A stretch of DNA of 64,000 nucleotides from Gammaproteobacteria bacterium 50_400_T64 (GTDB lineage Bacteria > Pseudomonadota > Gammaproteobacteria > Pseudomonadales > Porticoccaceae). Below the pieces are notes generated by a model. The model saw nothing but the letters and a program-made list of their open reading frames with translations. It had not been told where the DNA came from and did no database searches. The stretch covers positions 1 through 64,000 of the forward strand of contig MAAS01000004.1 in NCBI GenBank assembly GCA_002162755.1, given 5' to 3'. The position numbers and the translations under genes are program-made. Positions 19,045-28,165 of this stretch are shown here, piece after piece (the first letter of the stretch is position 1; each line of letters starts with the position of its first letter).

Positions 19045-20250
19045 CTATCCCGCCACAACTTTCTGATCGAAAAGCTTGCCTATTTCAGCACTGCTCAGAC
19101 CCAGATCATCGGCTAAAATCTCCTCGGTATGCTGACCCAGTGCCGGCGCTGGCTGTGCATTTTGACGCTCAAAGGCACTAAATTGTAAAGGGCTGGATGG
19201 TGATAAATACGTACCAATATTGCCTTGATCAACAGCACTAAACATGGGGTTTTCAACAGAGCACTCAGGATCACTATCGACCATTTGTTTCAGTGTCTGA
19301 TACTTGCCCCAGCAGACTTTATGCTCATCCAGTAAAGCGGTAACCTGGGCATAATTCTGCCCGGCAAACCAGGGTTCAAATAAAGCAGTCAGCTCTATGC
19401 GGGCCTGAAAACGATCACCTTCATGGCGTAGGTTCAGCCCGAGGCGCTCAGCCAGCTGGTCAATGTCATTACTCAGGCCTGTTGCTTTACAGATGCCCTT
19501 CCACTGATTACCGGTCAGGCCGACGATCATTACGCGACGTTTGTCAGCGGTTTCGAAATCCTTACCGTAGGCACCGAATAAATAGTTACCACAGGGCTGG
19601 CGATCTTCGGCGTTAATTTGCGCTTCGGCAATAAAACCGAGATTACCCATCGTCGCCAGTGCCACGTCGGCCAGTGCCAATTTTATCAACTGCCCTTCAC
19701 CACTGATACGTCGATGACGCTCTGCCGCCAACATGCCCAAAGCCAGCGTCTGCCCGGTAATCACATCCCAGGCGGCGAGCACATGATTAACAGGCTCCGT
19801 GTTTTCGCCAGTCATGGTCGGCAAACCCATGGCGCAGTTAACGGTGTAATCCACCGCCGAGCCACCGTGTCGATCACCACTGAGATTCATGTAAATCAAA
19901 TCATCACGATGCTCACGTAACTTATCGTAAGCAAGCCAGCCTTTGGCGGGGAAGTTACTCAAAAACATCCCCGCCTCTTCGCCCGGCGCGGTGATTAAAC
20001 GGGTGAGAATTTCCTGCCCTTCGGGCTTGCGAAAGTCAACAGCAATCGAGCGCTTGCCTTTATTCAGCCCAGCCCAGAACAAGCTTTGATTATTTTTGTC
20101 GACCGGCCAGCGACGGTAATCAAGACCGCCGCCAATCATGTCAAAGCGAATCACATCAGCGCCGAGTTGGGCCAGGGTCATCGCCCCCGAAGGTGCGGCA
20201 ACAAAAGCAGCCCCCTCGACAACGCGCAGTCCGGAGAGAATGTTTTTCAT
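19045..20250 (-). CDS. CoA-transferase family III, resembling mesaconyl-CoA C1-C4 CoA transferase (2-methylfumaryl-CoA isomerase)
   Basis: The product has 401 residues in the CaiB/BaiF fold, with the family's catalytic Asp most likely Asp162 in AAWDVITGQ. The first 75 residues (LRVVEGAAFVAAP, GADVIRFDMIGGGLDYRRWP, LFWAGLNKGKRSIAVD) and later NHVLAAWDVITGQ and LAAERHRR agree closely with what I recall of Mct from Chloroflexus, which moves CoA from C1 to C4 of mesaconate within one molecule. Alternatives within the family are alpha-methylacyl-CoA racemase and other CoA transferases. The ATG at 20250 has GGAAGAG before it. The gene lies downstream of the hydratase at 20365. Confidence 0.75.
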   Translation of the reverse strand: MKNILSGLRVVEGAAFVAAPSGAMTLAQLGADVIRFDMIGGGLDYRRWPVDKNNQSLFWAGLNKGKRSIAVDFRKPEGQEILTRLITAPGEEAGMFLSNFPAKGWLAYDKLREHRDDLIYMNLSGDRHGGSAVDYTVNCAMGLPTMTGENTEPVNHVLAAWDVITGQTLALGMLAAERHRRISGEGQLIKLALADVALATMGNLGFIAEAQINAEDRQPCGNYLFGAYGKDFETADKRRVMIVGLTGNQWKGICKATGLSNDIDQLAERLGLNLRHEGDRFQARIELTALFEPWFAGQNYAQVTALLDEHKVCWGKYQTLKQMVDSDPECSVENPMFSAVDQGNIGTYLSPSSPLQFSAFERQNAQPAPALGQHTEEILADDLGLSSAEIGKLFDQKVVAG

Positions 20251-20364
20251 GCTCTTCCTTTCATAAAAAGTTCCCATAACAAACGTCCACAATACATTCT
20301 TTGCCTGCCACTTCTCTGACTCATACTCACTACTTGATATGTATCGCCAGAGGCTTTTTCTGCT

Positions 20365-21219
20365 CTAGCCAACATCGGCAAAGCCATTGTCAATAACCAC
20401 TAAATCACGCTCGACCACAGTGCAGCGAAAAGCCACACCTTTATCAAGTGTCCAGATATCAGTGCGAATGGTTTCGCCCGGATAAACTGGCGCCGAAAAA
20501 CGCGCTTTAATACTGCGAAATTTAGACACATCGTAGTCACAGCAGGTTTTGAGTAACGCATGCCCGGCAACACCAAAGGTGCATAAGCCGTGAAGAATGG
20601 GGCGTTCAAAACCACCCTGCTTGGCAACGGCCGGATCGACATGAAGGGGATTATAGTCTCCCGACAAGCGATAAATCAGAGCGGCCTGCAACAAAGTCGG
20701 TAATTCACAGCTGCTATCGGGAGCCGTTTCAGGAATAGCCTGTGATACAGGTGGTCGGTCTGTGCAGCCGCCAAAACCACCCTGCCCGCGCGCCATAGTG
20801 TTTTGAATCAGCGTACATAGTGGCTCACCATCTTCGGTGGTCACGGTGCGCGAAGAATAAATAAAAACACCCTTGCCCTCGCCCTTGTCGATCACCTCAT
20901 CAACCTTGGTGGTGGCTTTAACTGTGCCCGCAGGCGGCAGGGGCTTGTGCAGAATAATTTCTTGATCGGCGTGCAACACTTTCGTCCAGTCAACGCCAGT
21001 ATCTGGCTCTTTCAACCAGAAGCCTGGATAGGCCAATACCGCAGCCATCGTCGGCAATGCACTGAGGTTTTCTTCGTAAACATAATTCAGTGCTTTTACG
21101 TCCAGCGGATCATAACCAACACCCGCGCCAAGGGCGTACAACATGGTGTCGCGCTCAGTATAGGTGTGGACGATCTCTTCAAATTTCCGATTTTTTAATG
21201 TCTCGTAAACAATTGCCAT
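20365..21219 (-). CDS. R-specific enoyl-CoA hydratase of the MaoC / MFE-2 (hydratase 2) type
   Basis: The product has 284 residues forming two hot-dog domains. The C-terminal domain has the hydratase 2 motif GDYNPLHVDP with Asp188 and His193, then GGFERPILHGLCTFG. This is the architecture of the hydratase part of peroxisomal multifunctional enzyme 2 (HSD17B4), which hydrates 2-enoyl-CoA to (3R)-hydroxyacyl-CoA. The next gene upstream encodes a matching (3R)-dehydrogenase-like SDR. A bidirectional-looking terminator separates the two genes. Confidence 0.9.
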   Translation of the reverse strand: MAIVYETLKNRKFEEIVHTYTERDTMLYALGAGVGYDPLDVKALNYVYEENLSALPTMAAVLAYPGFWLKEPDTGVDWTKVLHADQEIILHKPLPPAGTVKATTKVDEVIDKGEGKGVFIYSSRTVTTEDGEPLCTLIQNTMARGQGGFGGCTDRPPVSQAIPETAPDSSCELPTLLQAALIYRLSGDYNPLHVDPAVAKQGGFERPILHGLCTFGVAGHALLKTCCDYDVSKFRSIKARFSAPVYPGETIRTDIWTLDKGVAFRCTVVERDLVVIDNGFADVG

Positions 21220-21252
21220 TACTCAGCCTCGTTATTAAAAAACGCTATCTAT

Positions 21253-21282
21253 AAAAAAGGAGCGTCAGTACGCCCCTTTTTT
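21253..21282. terminator. Bidirectional-looking terminator between SDR and hydratase genes
   Basis: A stem AGGAGCGT / ACGCCCCT with a 4-base loop and one A-C mismatch is flanked by A6 on one side and T6 on the other. It could stop the SDR transcript, implying that the hydratase gene has its own promoter. Confidence 0.7.
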
Positions 21283-21318
21283 ATTACTCATTATATTTTC
21301 GTTCTATGCCCGCTGGCC

Positions 21319-22212
21319 TCAGACCGGATCCCAGGAGAAAACGTCTTGTGAACGATCCAGGGGATAGAAGTGGCTTTCGAGTTGCGGCATGGCTGTTTCA
21401 AAAATACTATCAATCGTCCAACCGTCACCGGCATGGCTTGAGCGCACAGGGCGCGATTGACCCATCAAGAAAATTTCATTCATGCGTACAGCAAAAACCT
21501 GACCAGTAATATCTTTCGCCTGATCGGAACACAAAGCGGCAACAACAATACCGACCTTCTCGGGAGTCATCTTTTTAAGCTTTTCAACGCGGGCAATTTG
21601 ATCCGGCGTAGTCGCTGGAATTGAAGCGGTCAAACGGCTCCAGGCGAAGGGTGCAATACAGTTTGAACGCACGTTATAACGCTGCATATCCAGAGCGATA
21701 GACTTGGACAAACCCACAATGCCCGCTTTAGCAGCCGCATAGTTAGCCTGACCAAAGTTACCGATCAAACCGGACGTAGACGTCATGTGTACACAGCAAC
21801 CACTTTCCTGATTACGGAAGTGAGTGGCGGCGGCACGGCTAACATTGAAGCTACCGTTCAAGTGAACGTTCATCACCTGGTGCCAGTCGTCCTGGGTCAT
21901 TTTGTGAAAGATCACATCGCGCAAGTTACCAGCGTTGTTAACAACGGCGCTAATTTCGCCAAAGTTATCGACAGCCTGGGTGACCATATTGTTAGCGCCT
22001 TCCCAATCGGCAACGCTATCAGTATTAGCAACAGCATCAACACCGAGGGCTTTAATTTCTGCAACCACTTCTTCAGCCACATCACGGTCGAGATCGTTAA
22101 CAACAACGTTACCACCCGCTTTGGCGATTTCCAGTGCGATGGTACGACCAATGCCACGGCCAGAGCCGGTGACAACAACAGATTTACCTTTTAAATGTTC
22201 TGTAACGCTCAT
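21319..22212 (-). CDS. SDR, (3R)-hydroxyacyl-CoA dehydrogenase-like (HSD17B4 type)
   Basis: The product has 297 residues. TGSGRGIG at 15-22, the acidic Asp40-Leu-Asp after the second strand (NAD preference), NNAG at 92-95, the catalytic Ser region near 145-147 and Tyr158/Lys162 in YAAAK define a classical SDR. The VVVTGSGRGIGR and VVVNDL pattern and the long C-terminal tail match the dehydrogenase part of MFE-2. It would oxidise the (3R)-hydroxyacyl-CoA made by the neighbouring hydratase. Substrate range unknown. Confidence 0.87.
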   Translation of the reverse strand: MSVTEHLKGKSVVVTGSGRGIGRTIALEIAKAGGNVVVNDLDRDVAEEVVAEIKALGVDAVANTDSVADWEGANNMVTQAVDNFGEISAVVNNAGNLRDVIFHKMTQDDWHQVMNVHLNGSFNVSRAAATHFRNQESGCCVHMTSTSGLIGNFGQANYAAAKAGIVGLSKSIALDMQRYNVRSNCIAPFAWSRLTASIPATTPDQIARVEKLKKMTPEKVGIVVAALCSDQAKDITGQVFAVRMNEIFLMGQSRPVRSSHAGDGWTIDSIFETAMPQLESHFYPLDRSQDVFSWDPV

Positions 22213-22272
22213 TGCTTTTCCCTTTTTTCATTAAATTAAAATACGAATAATAATTACCAAACCTTAATTAAT

Positions 22273-23958
22273 TTAAGCGTTGGCAACCAGCTCACGAGAA
22301 ATCACTTTCAGGGCCAGGGTTTCTTCCGCCCCTTCAAAAATTGACAGTACCCGCGCATCGACAAAATAGCGACTGACGGGGACTTCTTCGGCGTAACCCA
22401 TGCCGCCGTGAATTTGCAGGGCTTCTCTAGTCACCCACTCGGCAGCGCGACAAGCAAACAACTTCACCAGGCTCGCTTCCATTTTACCGCCGCCGGCATC
22501 CACTTCGCGCGCCACGGCATAACTAAACTGACGCGAGGCCAACAGCGTCGTCACCATGCGACTCAACTTCACCAGGGTCAACTGATAATCGGCAACGGGC
22601 TGCTTGAAAACTTTGCGTTCTTTGGCGTAATTAATCGCCTGTTCACTCGCTGCCTGCATTACCCCTGCCGCACGGGCTGAGGTTTGAATACGACCACCGG
22701 TTAACCCGGCCATAGCGTAGTAAAAGCCTTTGCCAATGCCCGCTTCTTCACCCACCAGATTAGCGTCGGGGACGAAATAGTCCTCAAAAAACAGGTCAAA
22801 CGAATGCATGCCTCGATAACCCAGGGTCGGAATCGATTTACCCGACAGCTTGCCGCCTTCTTCCTGTACCACATCAATTTCGTGGCCAAAGGTGCGGGGC
22901 TTTTCAACGAGGAAAAAACTCAGACCTTTATAACCGTCCGCATCCGTACCGGTGCGAGCCAGTGTTAGCAATACCGAAGCAGCACCGGCAAAAGTACACC
23001 AGGTTTTGCTGCCATTGAGCAGCCAACCGCCGTCGGTTTTCGTTGCTTTTAATTTCGCTGAAGCCAGGTCAGAGCCATAGTCAGGCTCCGTCAGGGCGAT
23101 ACCACAGAGGGTTTCACCACTGGCAATTTGTGGCAACCAGTGTTGGCGCTGAGCATCGGTGCCGCCCTTCATCAAAGCGCGGGCGAGAATTTCGGGACGG
23201 GTAATCAAGCTGCCCGCAGCACCGAGAGAGCCTCTCGACAATTCTTCAGTGACCAAAATCATGTAGAGGCTGTCATCACCGGCATCGGGCTGCAGACCGT
23301 CAAAGCGCTCGGGAATGGAAATACCAAAACAACCCATCTCGCGTAGGGGCTGCAAGATGCTCTCGGGAATATCGATGTCCTGGCGATGAATATCTTCAGC
23401 CAGCGGCATCACTACTTCCGTCGCAAAGCGGCGGAAGGTATCGCGAATTAATTCTTTTTCGCTGTCGAGATTCGACGGTAGAAAATCGCCCTCTCTGTCG
23501 ATCAACTGACGGCCCAGTGCCGCCATCATTTTTGCCGACAAATAATGACCGGCAATACCGGTGTTATCGAAGGCTTCAAAGCTGGCGCAAATACCTGCCA
23601 TGGTCAAACCATAGTCTGCGGGCCGTGCCAGCAAACGTCCGGCGACTGCCTTTAAGGCTTCACTAGCAAACTGACAGGCGACCCAGCCGGATAGCGCGTC
23701 GCGCTCAAGCACCTGATGGGTGTAATTTAATAGTGCTTCGGTGGCCGATAAATCCGCCACACAAAAAGAGGTTTCGTAACAGGCCAGTTGTTGTTCATCG
23801 AGTAATGCAGGCGACAAACCTTTCTCTGTACTACTGACTTTTTTAATATGTGCCAAAGCCTGATCGACCAGCGCTCTGGCACTCACAACAGCCTCAGTGA
23901 TTTGCTTGAGATCTCCGGCATAGTCACCGGTAACAGGCTGATTTTTTACTGCTTCCAT
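22273..23958 (-). CDS. Long acyl-CoA dehydrogenase resembling (2S)-methylsuccinyl-CoA dehydrogenase
   Basis: The product has 561 residues, about 170 more than a normal acyl-CoA dehydrogenase. Residues 1-160 form an all-helical N-terminal extension; the core starts near residue 168. Core motifs are ALTEPDYGSDLASAKLKA, LNGSKTWCTFAG and the canonical base Glu542 in FEGAEET. The extension, LGYRGMHSFDL and GRIQTSARAAGVMQAA match the pattern I know for Mcd, the methylsuccinyl-CoA dehydrogenase that makes mesaconyl-C1-CoA. Neither crotonyl-CoA carboxylase/reductase nor ethylmalonyl-CoA mutase is in the window, so this is not the classical ethylmalonyl-CoA pathway locus. A general long-type dehydrogenase remains possible. 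Confidence 0.72.
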   Translation of the reverse strand: MEAVKNQPVTGDYAGDLKQITEAVVSARALVDQALAHIKKVSSTEKGLSPALLDEQQLACYETSFCVADLSATEALLNYTHQVLERDALSGWVACQFASEALKAVAGRLLARPADYGLTMAGICASFEAFDNTGIAGHYLSAKMMAALGRQLIDREGDFLPSNLDSEKELIRDTFRRFATEVVMPLAEDIHRQDIDIPESILQPLREMGCFGISIPERFDGLQPDAGDDSLYMILVTEELSRGSLGAAGSLITRPEILARALMKGGTDAQRQHWLPQIASGETLCGIALTEPDYGSDLASAKLKATKTDGGWLLNGSKTWCTFAGAASVLLTLARTGTDADGYKGLSFFLVEKPRTFGHEIDVVQEEGGKLSGKSIPTLGYRGMHSFDLFFEDYFVPDANLVGEEAGIGKGFYYAMAGLTGGRIQTSARAAGVMQAASEQAINYAKERKVFKQPVADYQLTLVKLSRMVTTLLASRQFSYAVAREVDAGGGKMEASLVKLFACRAAEWVTREALQIHGGMGYAEEVPVSRYFVDARVLSIFEGAEETLALKVISRELVANA

Positions 23959-24008
23959 TTTTGTACTCGCGCTTGATTAACAGAGTGTTCAGAGGGGAAT
24001 TGATGATC

Positions 24009-24039
24009 AAAAAAAGAAACCGGCCTTACAGCCGGTTTC
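24009..24039 (-). terminator. Rho-independent terminator after the thiolase gene
   Basis: A 9-bp stem (GAAACCGGC / GCCGGTTTC) with a 6-base loop is followed on the minus strand by seven T. It lies just past the thiolase stop, so the methylsuccinyl-CoA-dehydrogenase-like gene downstream is likely a separate unit. Confidence 0.88.
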
Positions 24040-24055
24040 TCAAACAGATCAACAA

Positions 24056-25258
24056 TCAGATGCCGTATTCACCAATAATCGCAACACTGGAAACATTTTG
24101 GTGGGGGAAACCACCCAGGTTGTGAGTCAAGCCAATGGTCGGATTCGGCAACTGACGCTCGCCCGCTTTGCCGGACAACTGCAGGTACATTTCATAAAGC
24201 ATACGCAAACCGGTCGCTCCAATGGGGTGGCCGAAGCACTTCAGGCCGCCGTCAATCTGGCAGGGAATTTTACCGTCGGCATCAAAGACACCGTCCAGTA
24301 CATCCTTCACAGCACCACCATCTTCCGACAGAAAAAGATCTTCCATGGTGACCATTTCAGTCACTGAGAAGCAATCGTGCACTTCCGTCATGCTGACCTG
24401 CTCACGGGGCTTGGTAATGCCCGCTTCTGCGTAGGCACGTTTAGCAGCAACGCGAGTCGTGTGAACGTAGGAACCGTCCCAACCTTCGTAGCCACCTTCC
24501 TGACCGTTGGAAGCACATAGCTGCAGCGCTTTAACCGCAATCAACTGCTCTTTACCCAGGCTCTTAGCAATTTCAGGCGTAGTCACAATCGCACAGGAGG
24601 CACCGTCACTGACACCGCAGCAATCAAACAAGCCAATCGGCTCGGCGATCATCGGTGCATTGAGGGCTTGCTCCATGGTGATGGCACGCTGTAAGTGGGC
24701 CTTGGGATTCTTCAGGCCGTTGGCGTGGCTTTTCACCGAAACGTGGGCCATCGCGCGCTTGAGGTCTTCTTTGCTGGTGCCGTACTTACCGCGATAACCG
24801 GCTGCTAACTGGGCAAACATACCCGGTGCTGACAGATTCGGGTAATACAGATCATTCGCCACACCGCGTGAACGCTGGGGTAAACCTCCGTAACCCGTGT
24901 CTTTCAGTTTCTCAAAACCCATTGCCAAAGCGATATCGCAAGCACCCGATGCAACGGCATAAGTCGCTGCACGGAAGGCCTCGGTACCACTGGCGCAATA
25001 GTTTTCAATTTTAGTGACGGGGATATTGGGTAGACGCAAACCCATGCTCAATGGCATCGCACCGGGGCCAACGCTGTAGGCGTCGATACCGGTCGATTGC
25101 CATGCGGCTTCGATCTGGCTTTTTTCGATGCCCGCATCGGCGATGCACTCTTCGAAGGCTTCGGCCATCAAATCAGCAGGTTCACAATCCCAACGCTCGC
25201 CAAACTTACTGCAGCCAGCACCTAAAATAACGACTTTATCTTTAATTCCACTTGCCAT
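24056..25258 (-). CDS. SCP2/SCPx-type thiolase
   Basis: The product has 400 residues. The acyl-accepting Cys88 lies in ENYCASGTEAFRAA, and the C-terminal catalytic motif is CFGHPIGATGLRM, a form typical of the SCP2 (SCPx) thiolase branch rather than FadA. These thiolases cleave 3-oxoacyl-CoA with alpha-methyl or bulky side chains, and in bacteria are often paired with a DUF35 protein. Here the gene lies 24 bases downstream of the HMG-CoA-synthase-like/DUF35 gene on the same strand, so the two proteins probably act together. Confidence 0.9.
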   Translation of the reverse strand: MASGIKDKVVILGAGCSKFGERWDCEPADLMAEAFEECIADAGIEKSQIEAAWQSTGIDAYSVGPGAMPLSMGLRLPNIPVTKIENYCASGTEAFRAATYAVASGACDIALAMGFEKLKDTGYGGLPQRSRGVANDLYYPNLSAPGMFAQLAAGYRGKYGTSKEDLKRAMAHVSVKSHANGLKNPKAHLQRAITMEQALNAPMIAEPIGLFDCCGVSDGASCAIVTTPEIAKSLGKEQLIAVKALQLCASNGQEGGYEGWDGSYVHTTRVAAKRAYAEAGITKPREQVSMTEVHDCFSVTEMVTMEDLFLSEDGGAVKDVLDGVFDADGKIPCQIDGGLKCFGHPIGATGLRMLYEMYLQLSGKAGERQLPNPTIGLTHNLGGFPHQNVSSVAIIGEYGI

Positions 25259-25282
25259 GATATTTAGCTCCTAAGCTGATAG

Positions 25283-26725
25283 TTAGACTTGTATAGCTTT
25301 CCAGAAATATTTACGGAAACCGGCCTGATCGTCGATCTGCTTGAGACGGAAGTGCATAGACACTTTCGATCCCGTATCAAAGGTCTCGGCATCGACTTCA
25401 CTCATATCCATCATAATGCGGCCACCACCTTCGAAGGTCACCATGCCGAAATAGGCGGGTGGGTTGTAATCGAAGGTTAGGGTATCGGCAGTCCAGGTCG
25501 CGATCGTACCGGAGGCACCGGCCATGGGGTGGTCAACCTGGGTATCGTAAGCGCCACATTCGGGGTTAACACAATACTTGTGCTTGGGCATTTGTACGGT
25601 ATCGCAGGCTGTACATTTACCACCGAGGAAGCTGTTGGTCAGACCACGAGCACGATACATCGCTGACAGGTAACCCTGCTTGTTCACTTCTGAACGCTTG
25701 CCCAGCTCTTTCTCGAGCAGGTTATTAAACGACTGGTACTTGTTGTAGTTGGTTTCAGGACGACCATTGCTGAGGTGACCGGAAACGCCCTTGCCAGCAC
25801 GCTGATGACTAATCGCATCGGTCACTTTAAACAGCAAGACATCGCAACCCTGGCCAAAGCCCGCAACCAGTACCAAATCACCCGGTGCAGCCTGCTCAAG
25901 ACGATGAGCCAGCAGTAACATAACGTGTGCAGCACCGGTGATACCGACACTCTGCAGCAGGTTATCGGCAACGGCTTCGCCTTTAATACCAAGCTTTTTA
26001 GCGACCATCGGTGGCACACGGCCCTGCTCGGTGGGCAGTATAAAGTGGGCAATATCGCCAGCGCTAACACCCGACTTGCTCAACAAGGCATTAACGGCAT
26101 TGGGGACGATTTTCATATAGCCTTCGTCACGTACCCAGCGCTCTTCCCAGCCGTAGTCAAAGTCCTGACCTTCGCCGCGATAGTGGTCGATAAAATCAAC
26201 CGCCTGACTCTGGCTGGCAATCAACTCAGCGATGACATTTTCACCACCGACAGCAATGGCAGCAGCACCGTCACCGTAGAGCATTTCTTCACGAGAAGCG
26301 CACTTGGCTTTGCGATGCTCGGAAGCAACCAGTACAGCCTCTTTACCAGCAGCGGCAATATCCAGTGCCGACAACAAACCGGACGTCGCAGCACGTTGCG
26401 AGCAAGTGATATCCATGGTGCGCAGATCGGATGTATCGAGGTTGAGTGCTTCAGCAACGACCACTGAATTCTGGCGATCAGCAAAGGGCAACGTGGTCGA
26501 TGCCAACAACAGTGCAGCGGGGGCCTGGCCGGGAGCATTACCCAGGCAGTCGGTGTAGGCCTCAACCGCCATAGTGATGGTGTCTTCGTCCCAGTTACAA
26601 ATGGCTTTTTCGCCTTTTGCCAGGCCTTTTAAGCCGGGATCAAACCAGGCGTTAGCATCGGCAATGACCTGCTTCTGTAAGCGCATTCTCGGCAAATAAG
26701 CGCCGTAAGCTGTTATTCCTACCAT
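25283..26725 (-). CDS. HMG-CoA-synthase-like domain fused to a zinc-ribbon OB-fold (DUF35)
   Basis: The product has 480 residues in two parts. Residues 1-330 are a thiolase-fold, HMG-CoA synthase/KAS III-like domain with nucleophile Cys108 in DITCSQRAATSG and GDGAAAIAVG. Residues 365-480 are a DUF35 domain: the zinc ribbon is Cys371, Cys374, Cys385 and Cys390, followed by an OB-fold (GTIATWTADTLTFDYNPPAYFGMVTFEGG). In archaea, HMG-CoA synthase, thiolase and DUF35 form one channelling complex as separate chains; here synthase-like and DUF35 parts are one protein and the thiolase gene follows. The reaction is unknown: a Claisen or retro-Claisen step is inferred from the fold. Confidence 0.85.
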   Translation of the reverse strand: MVGITAYGAYLPRMRLQKQVIADANAWFDPGLKGLAKGEKAICNWDEDTITMAVEAYTDCLGNAPGQAPAALLLASTTLPFADRQNSVVVAEALNLDTSDLRTMDITCSQRAATSGLLSALDIAAAGKEAVLVASEHRKAKCASREEMLYGDGAAAIAVGGENVIAELIASQSQAVDFIDHYRGEGQDFDYGWEERWVRDEGYMKIVPNAVNALLSKSGVSAGDIAHFILPTEQGRVPPMVAKKLGIKGEAVADNLLQSVGITGAAHVMLLLAHRLEQAAPGDLVLVAGFGQGCDVLLFKVTDAISHQRAGKGVSGHLSNGRPETNYNKYQSFNNLLEKELGKRSEVNKQGYLSAMYRARGLTNSFLGGKCTACDTVQMPKHKYCVNPECGAYDTQVDHPMAGASGTIATWTADTLTFDYNPPAYFGMVTFEGGGRIMMDMSEVDAETFDTGSKVSMHFRLKQIDDQAGFRKYFWKAIQV

Positions 26726-26789
26726 GATATTTCCTTTAAAAATAAGCTATAAAAAAGTTAAACAGTCTCTGTTGAAAACCAGGCCTGTA

Positions 26790-27935
26790 CTACAAAGAGC
26801 GGCCAATAAAGAGCTTCATGATTTCAGTTGATCCGCCATAAATTCGGCGTACCCGCGCATCGGTGTACATACGCGAAATGGGGTATTCCCGCATGTAGCC
26901 GTAACCGCCAAAGAACTGCAGGCAAGTATCGACAATTTTACCTTCTTTTTCCGTAGTCCACAGTTTTGCCATGGCACCTTCTTGCGCGGTCAATGTGCCA
27001 TCAACAATCTTGCCCAGGCATTGGTCCAGATAGGCCCAACCGACGGCCAGCTCGGTCGCCACATCGGCCAAACTAAAAGCTGTGTTTTGCTGGGCGAAAA
27101 GTGGCTTACCAAAGGCTTCACGCTCTTTGGTGTATTCAACGGTAATTTCATAGGCACGCTGCGCTTCTGCCCAGGCACGGAAGGCAACGGTCAGACGCTC
27201 GCGGGGTAGCTCGTCCATCAGATAAGAAAAGCCCTTGCCCTCTTCGCCAATTAGATTGCCAACCGGCACTCGCACATCGGCAAAGAACATCTCGGAAGTA
27301 TCCGCTGCTTTCTGACCGATTTTGTCCAGATTACGGCCCTTCTCATAACCCTCGGTACCCGTCTCGACGATCACCAGACTGATGCCTTTGGCACCCAGTG
27401 TGGGATCGGTTTTACAAACCACGATAACGAAGTCAGAGTGCTGGCCATTAGTAATAAACGTCTTCTGGCCGTTGATCACATACTCGTCACCATCGCGAAT
27501 CGCCGTGGTACGAATCGCCTGCAAGTCGCTGCCAGTACTCGGCTCGGTCATGGCGATGGAAGAAATAATTTCACCGCTGACCATGGGTGGCAACCACTTC
27601 TGCTTCAGCTCTTCACTGGCGTGGTTGAGAATATAGTAGGCAGTAATATCGGACTGCAGCGCAAAACCACAGCTACCACCACCGATGGCGTAACCGATTT
27701 CCTCGGAGGAAATCATGTTGTATTTAAAGTCAGCACCGGGGCCGCCGTACTCTTCGGGAATACCGCAACACAGCAGACCTTTCTCGCCGGCGCTGCGCCA
27801 GAACTCTCGAGGCACGATGCTGGCATTTTCCCATTCTTCAATATTGGGCTCTAGCTCTTCACGAAAAAAGCGCCGCGCATTAGCGCGAAACAATTCGTGG
27901 TCGCTATCGTAAATCGACCGATTCTCCATAGACAT
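26790..27935 (-). CDS. Acyl-CoA dehydrogenase, long-chain (LCAD-like)
   Basis: The product has 381 residues. SIAMTEPSTGSDLQAIRT and VINGQKTFITNGQHSD mark the FAD region; FQQNTA-like substrate loops follow. The C-terminal segment reads YGGSTEIMKLFIGR, with Gly where most members have the base, while Glu247 in LPRERLTVA is at the LCAD/IVD position. That combination (YGG plus PxER) is typical of mammalian-type long-chain acyl-CoA dehydrogenase, known for branched acyl chains. It lies upstream of the HMG-CoA-synthase-like gene with a 64-base gap. Confidence 0.9.
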   Translation of the reverse strand: MSMENRSIYDSDHELFRANARRFFREELEPNIEEWENASIVPREFWRSAGEKGLLCCGIPEEYGGPGADFKYNMISSEEIGYAIGGGSCGFALQSDITAYYILNHASEELKQKWLPPMVSGEIISSIAMTEPSTGSDLQAIRTTAIRDGDEYVINGQKTFITNGQHSDFVIVVCKTDPTLGAKGISLVIVETGTEGYEKGRNLDKIGQKAADTSEMFFADVRVPVGNLIGEEGKGFSYLMDELPRERLTVAFRAWAEAQRAYEITVEYTKEREAFGKPLFAQQNTAFSLADVATELAVGWAYLDQCLGKIVDGTLTAQEGAMAKLWTTEKEGKIVDTCLQFFGGYGYMREYPISRMYTDARVRRIYGGSTEIMKLFIGRSL

Positions 27936-28106
27936 ATTTAACTATCCTATTAACCATTCTATTGGTCGCGGGCAGCAGCGGCTCGCGCTAAAACGGCGAA
28001 ATTGTAGCGCAATTTATGCTGCGCAGGCACCTGCTACTACCGAGTAACTCGCAAGTCAGTTTTATATCAAAGGGTTAACAGGCTTTATTAAAGTACTTAA
28101 CGCAAA

Positions 28107-28139
28107 AAATCCCCGCACCTTTCAGCAGTGCGAGGATTT
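28107..28139 (-). terminator. Rho-independent terminator after the flavoenzyme gene
   Basis: A long stem (ATCCcCGCAC / GTGCGaGGAT, one mismatch) with a 9-base loop is preceded on the plus strand by A6, giving a T run on the minus strand. It follows the stop at 28166. Confidence 0.8.
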
Positions 28140-28165
28140 CTATATGCCTGACTAAAAGACTTAGA

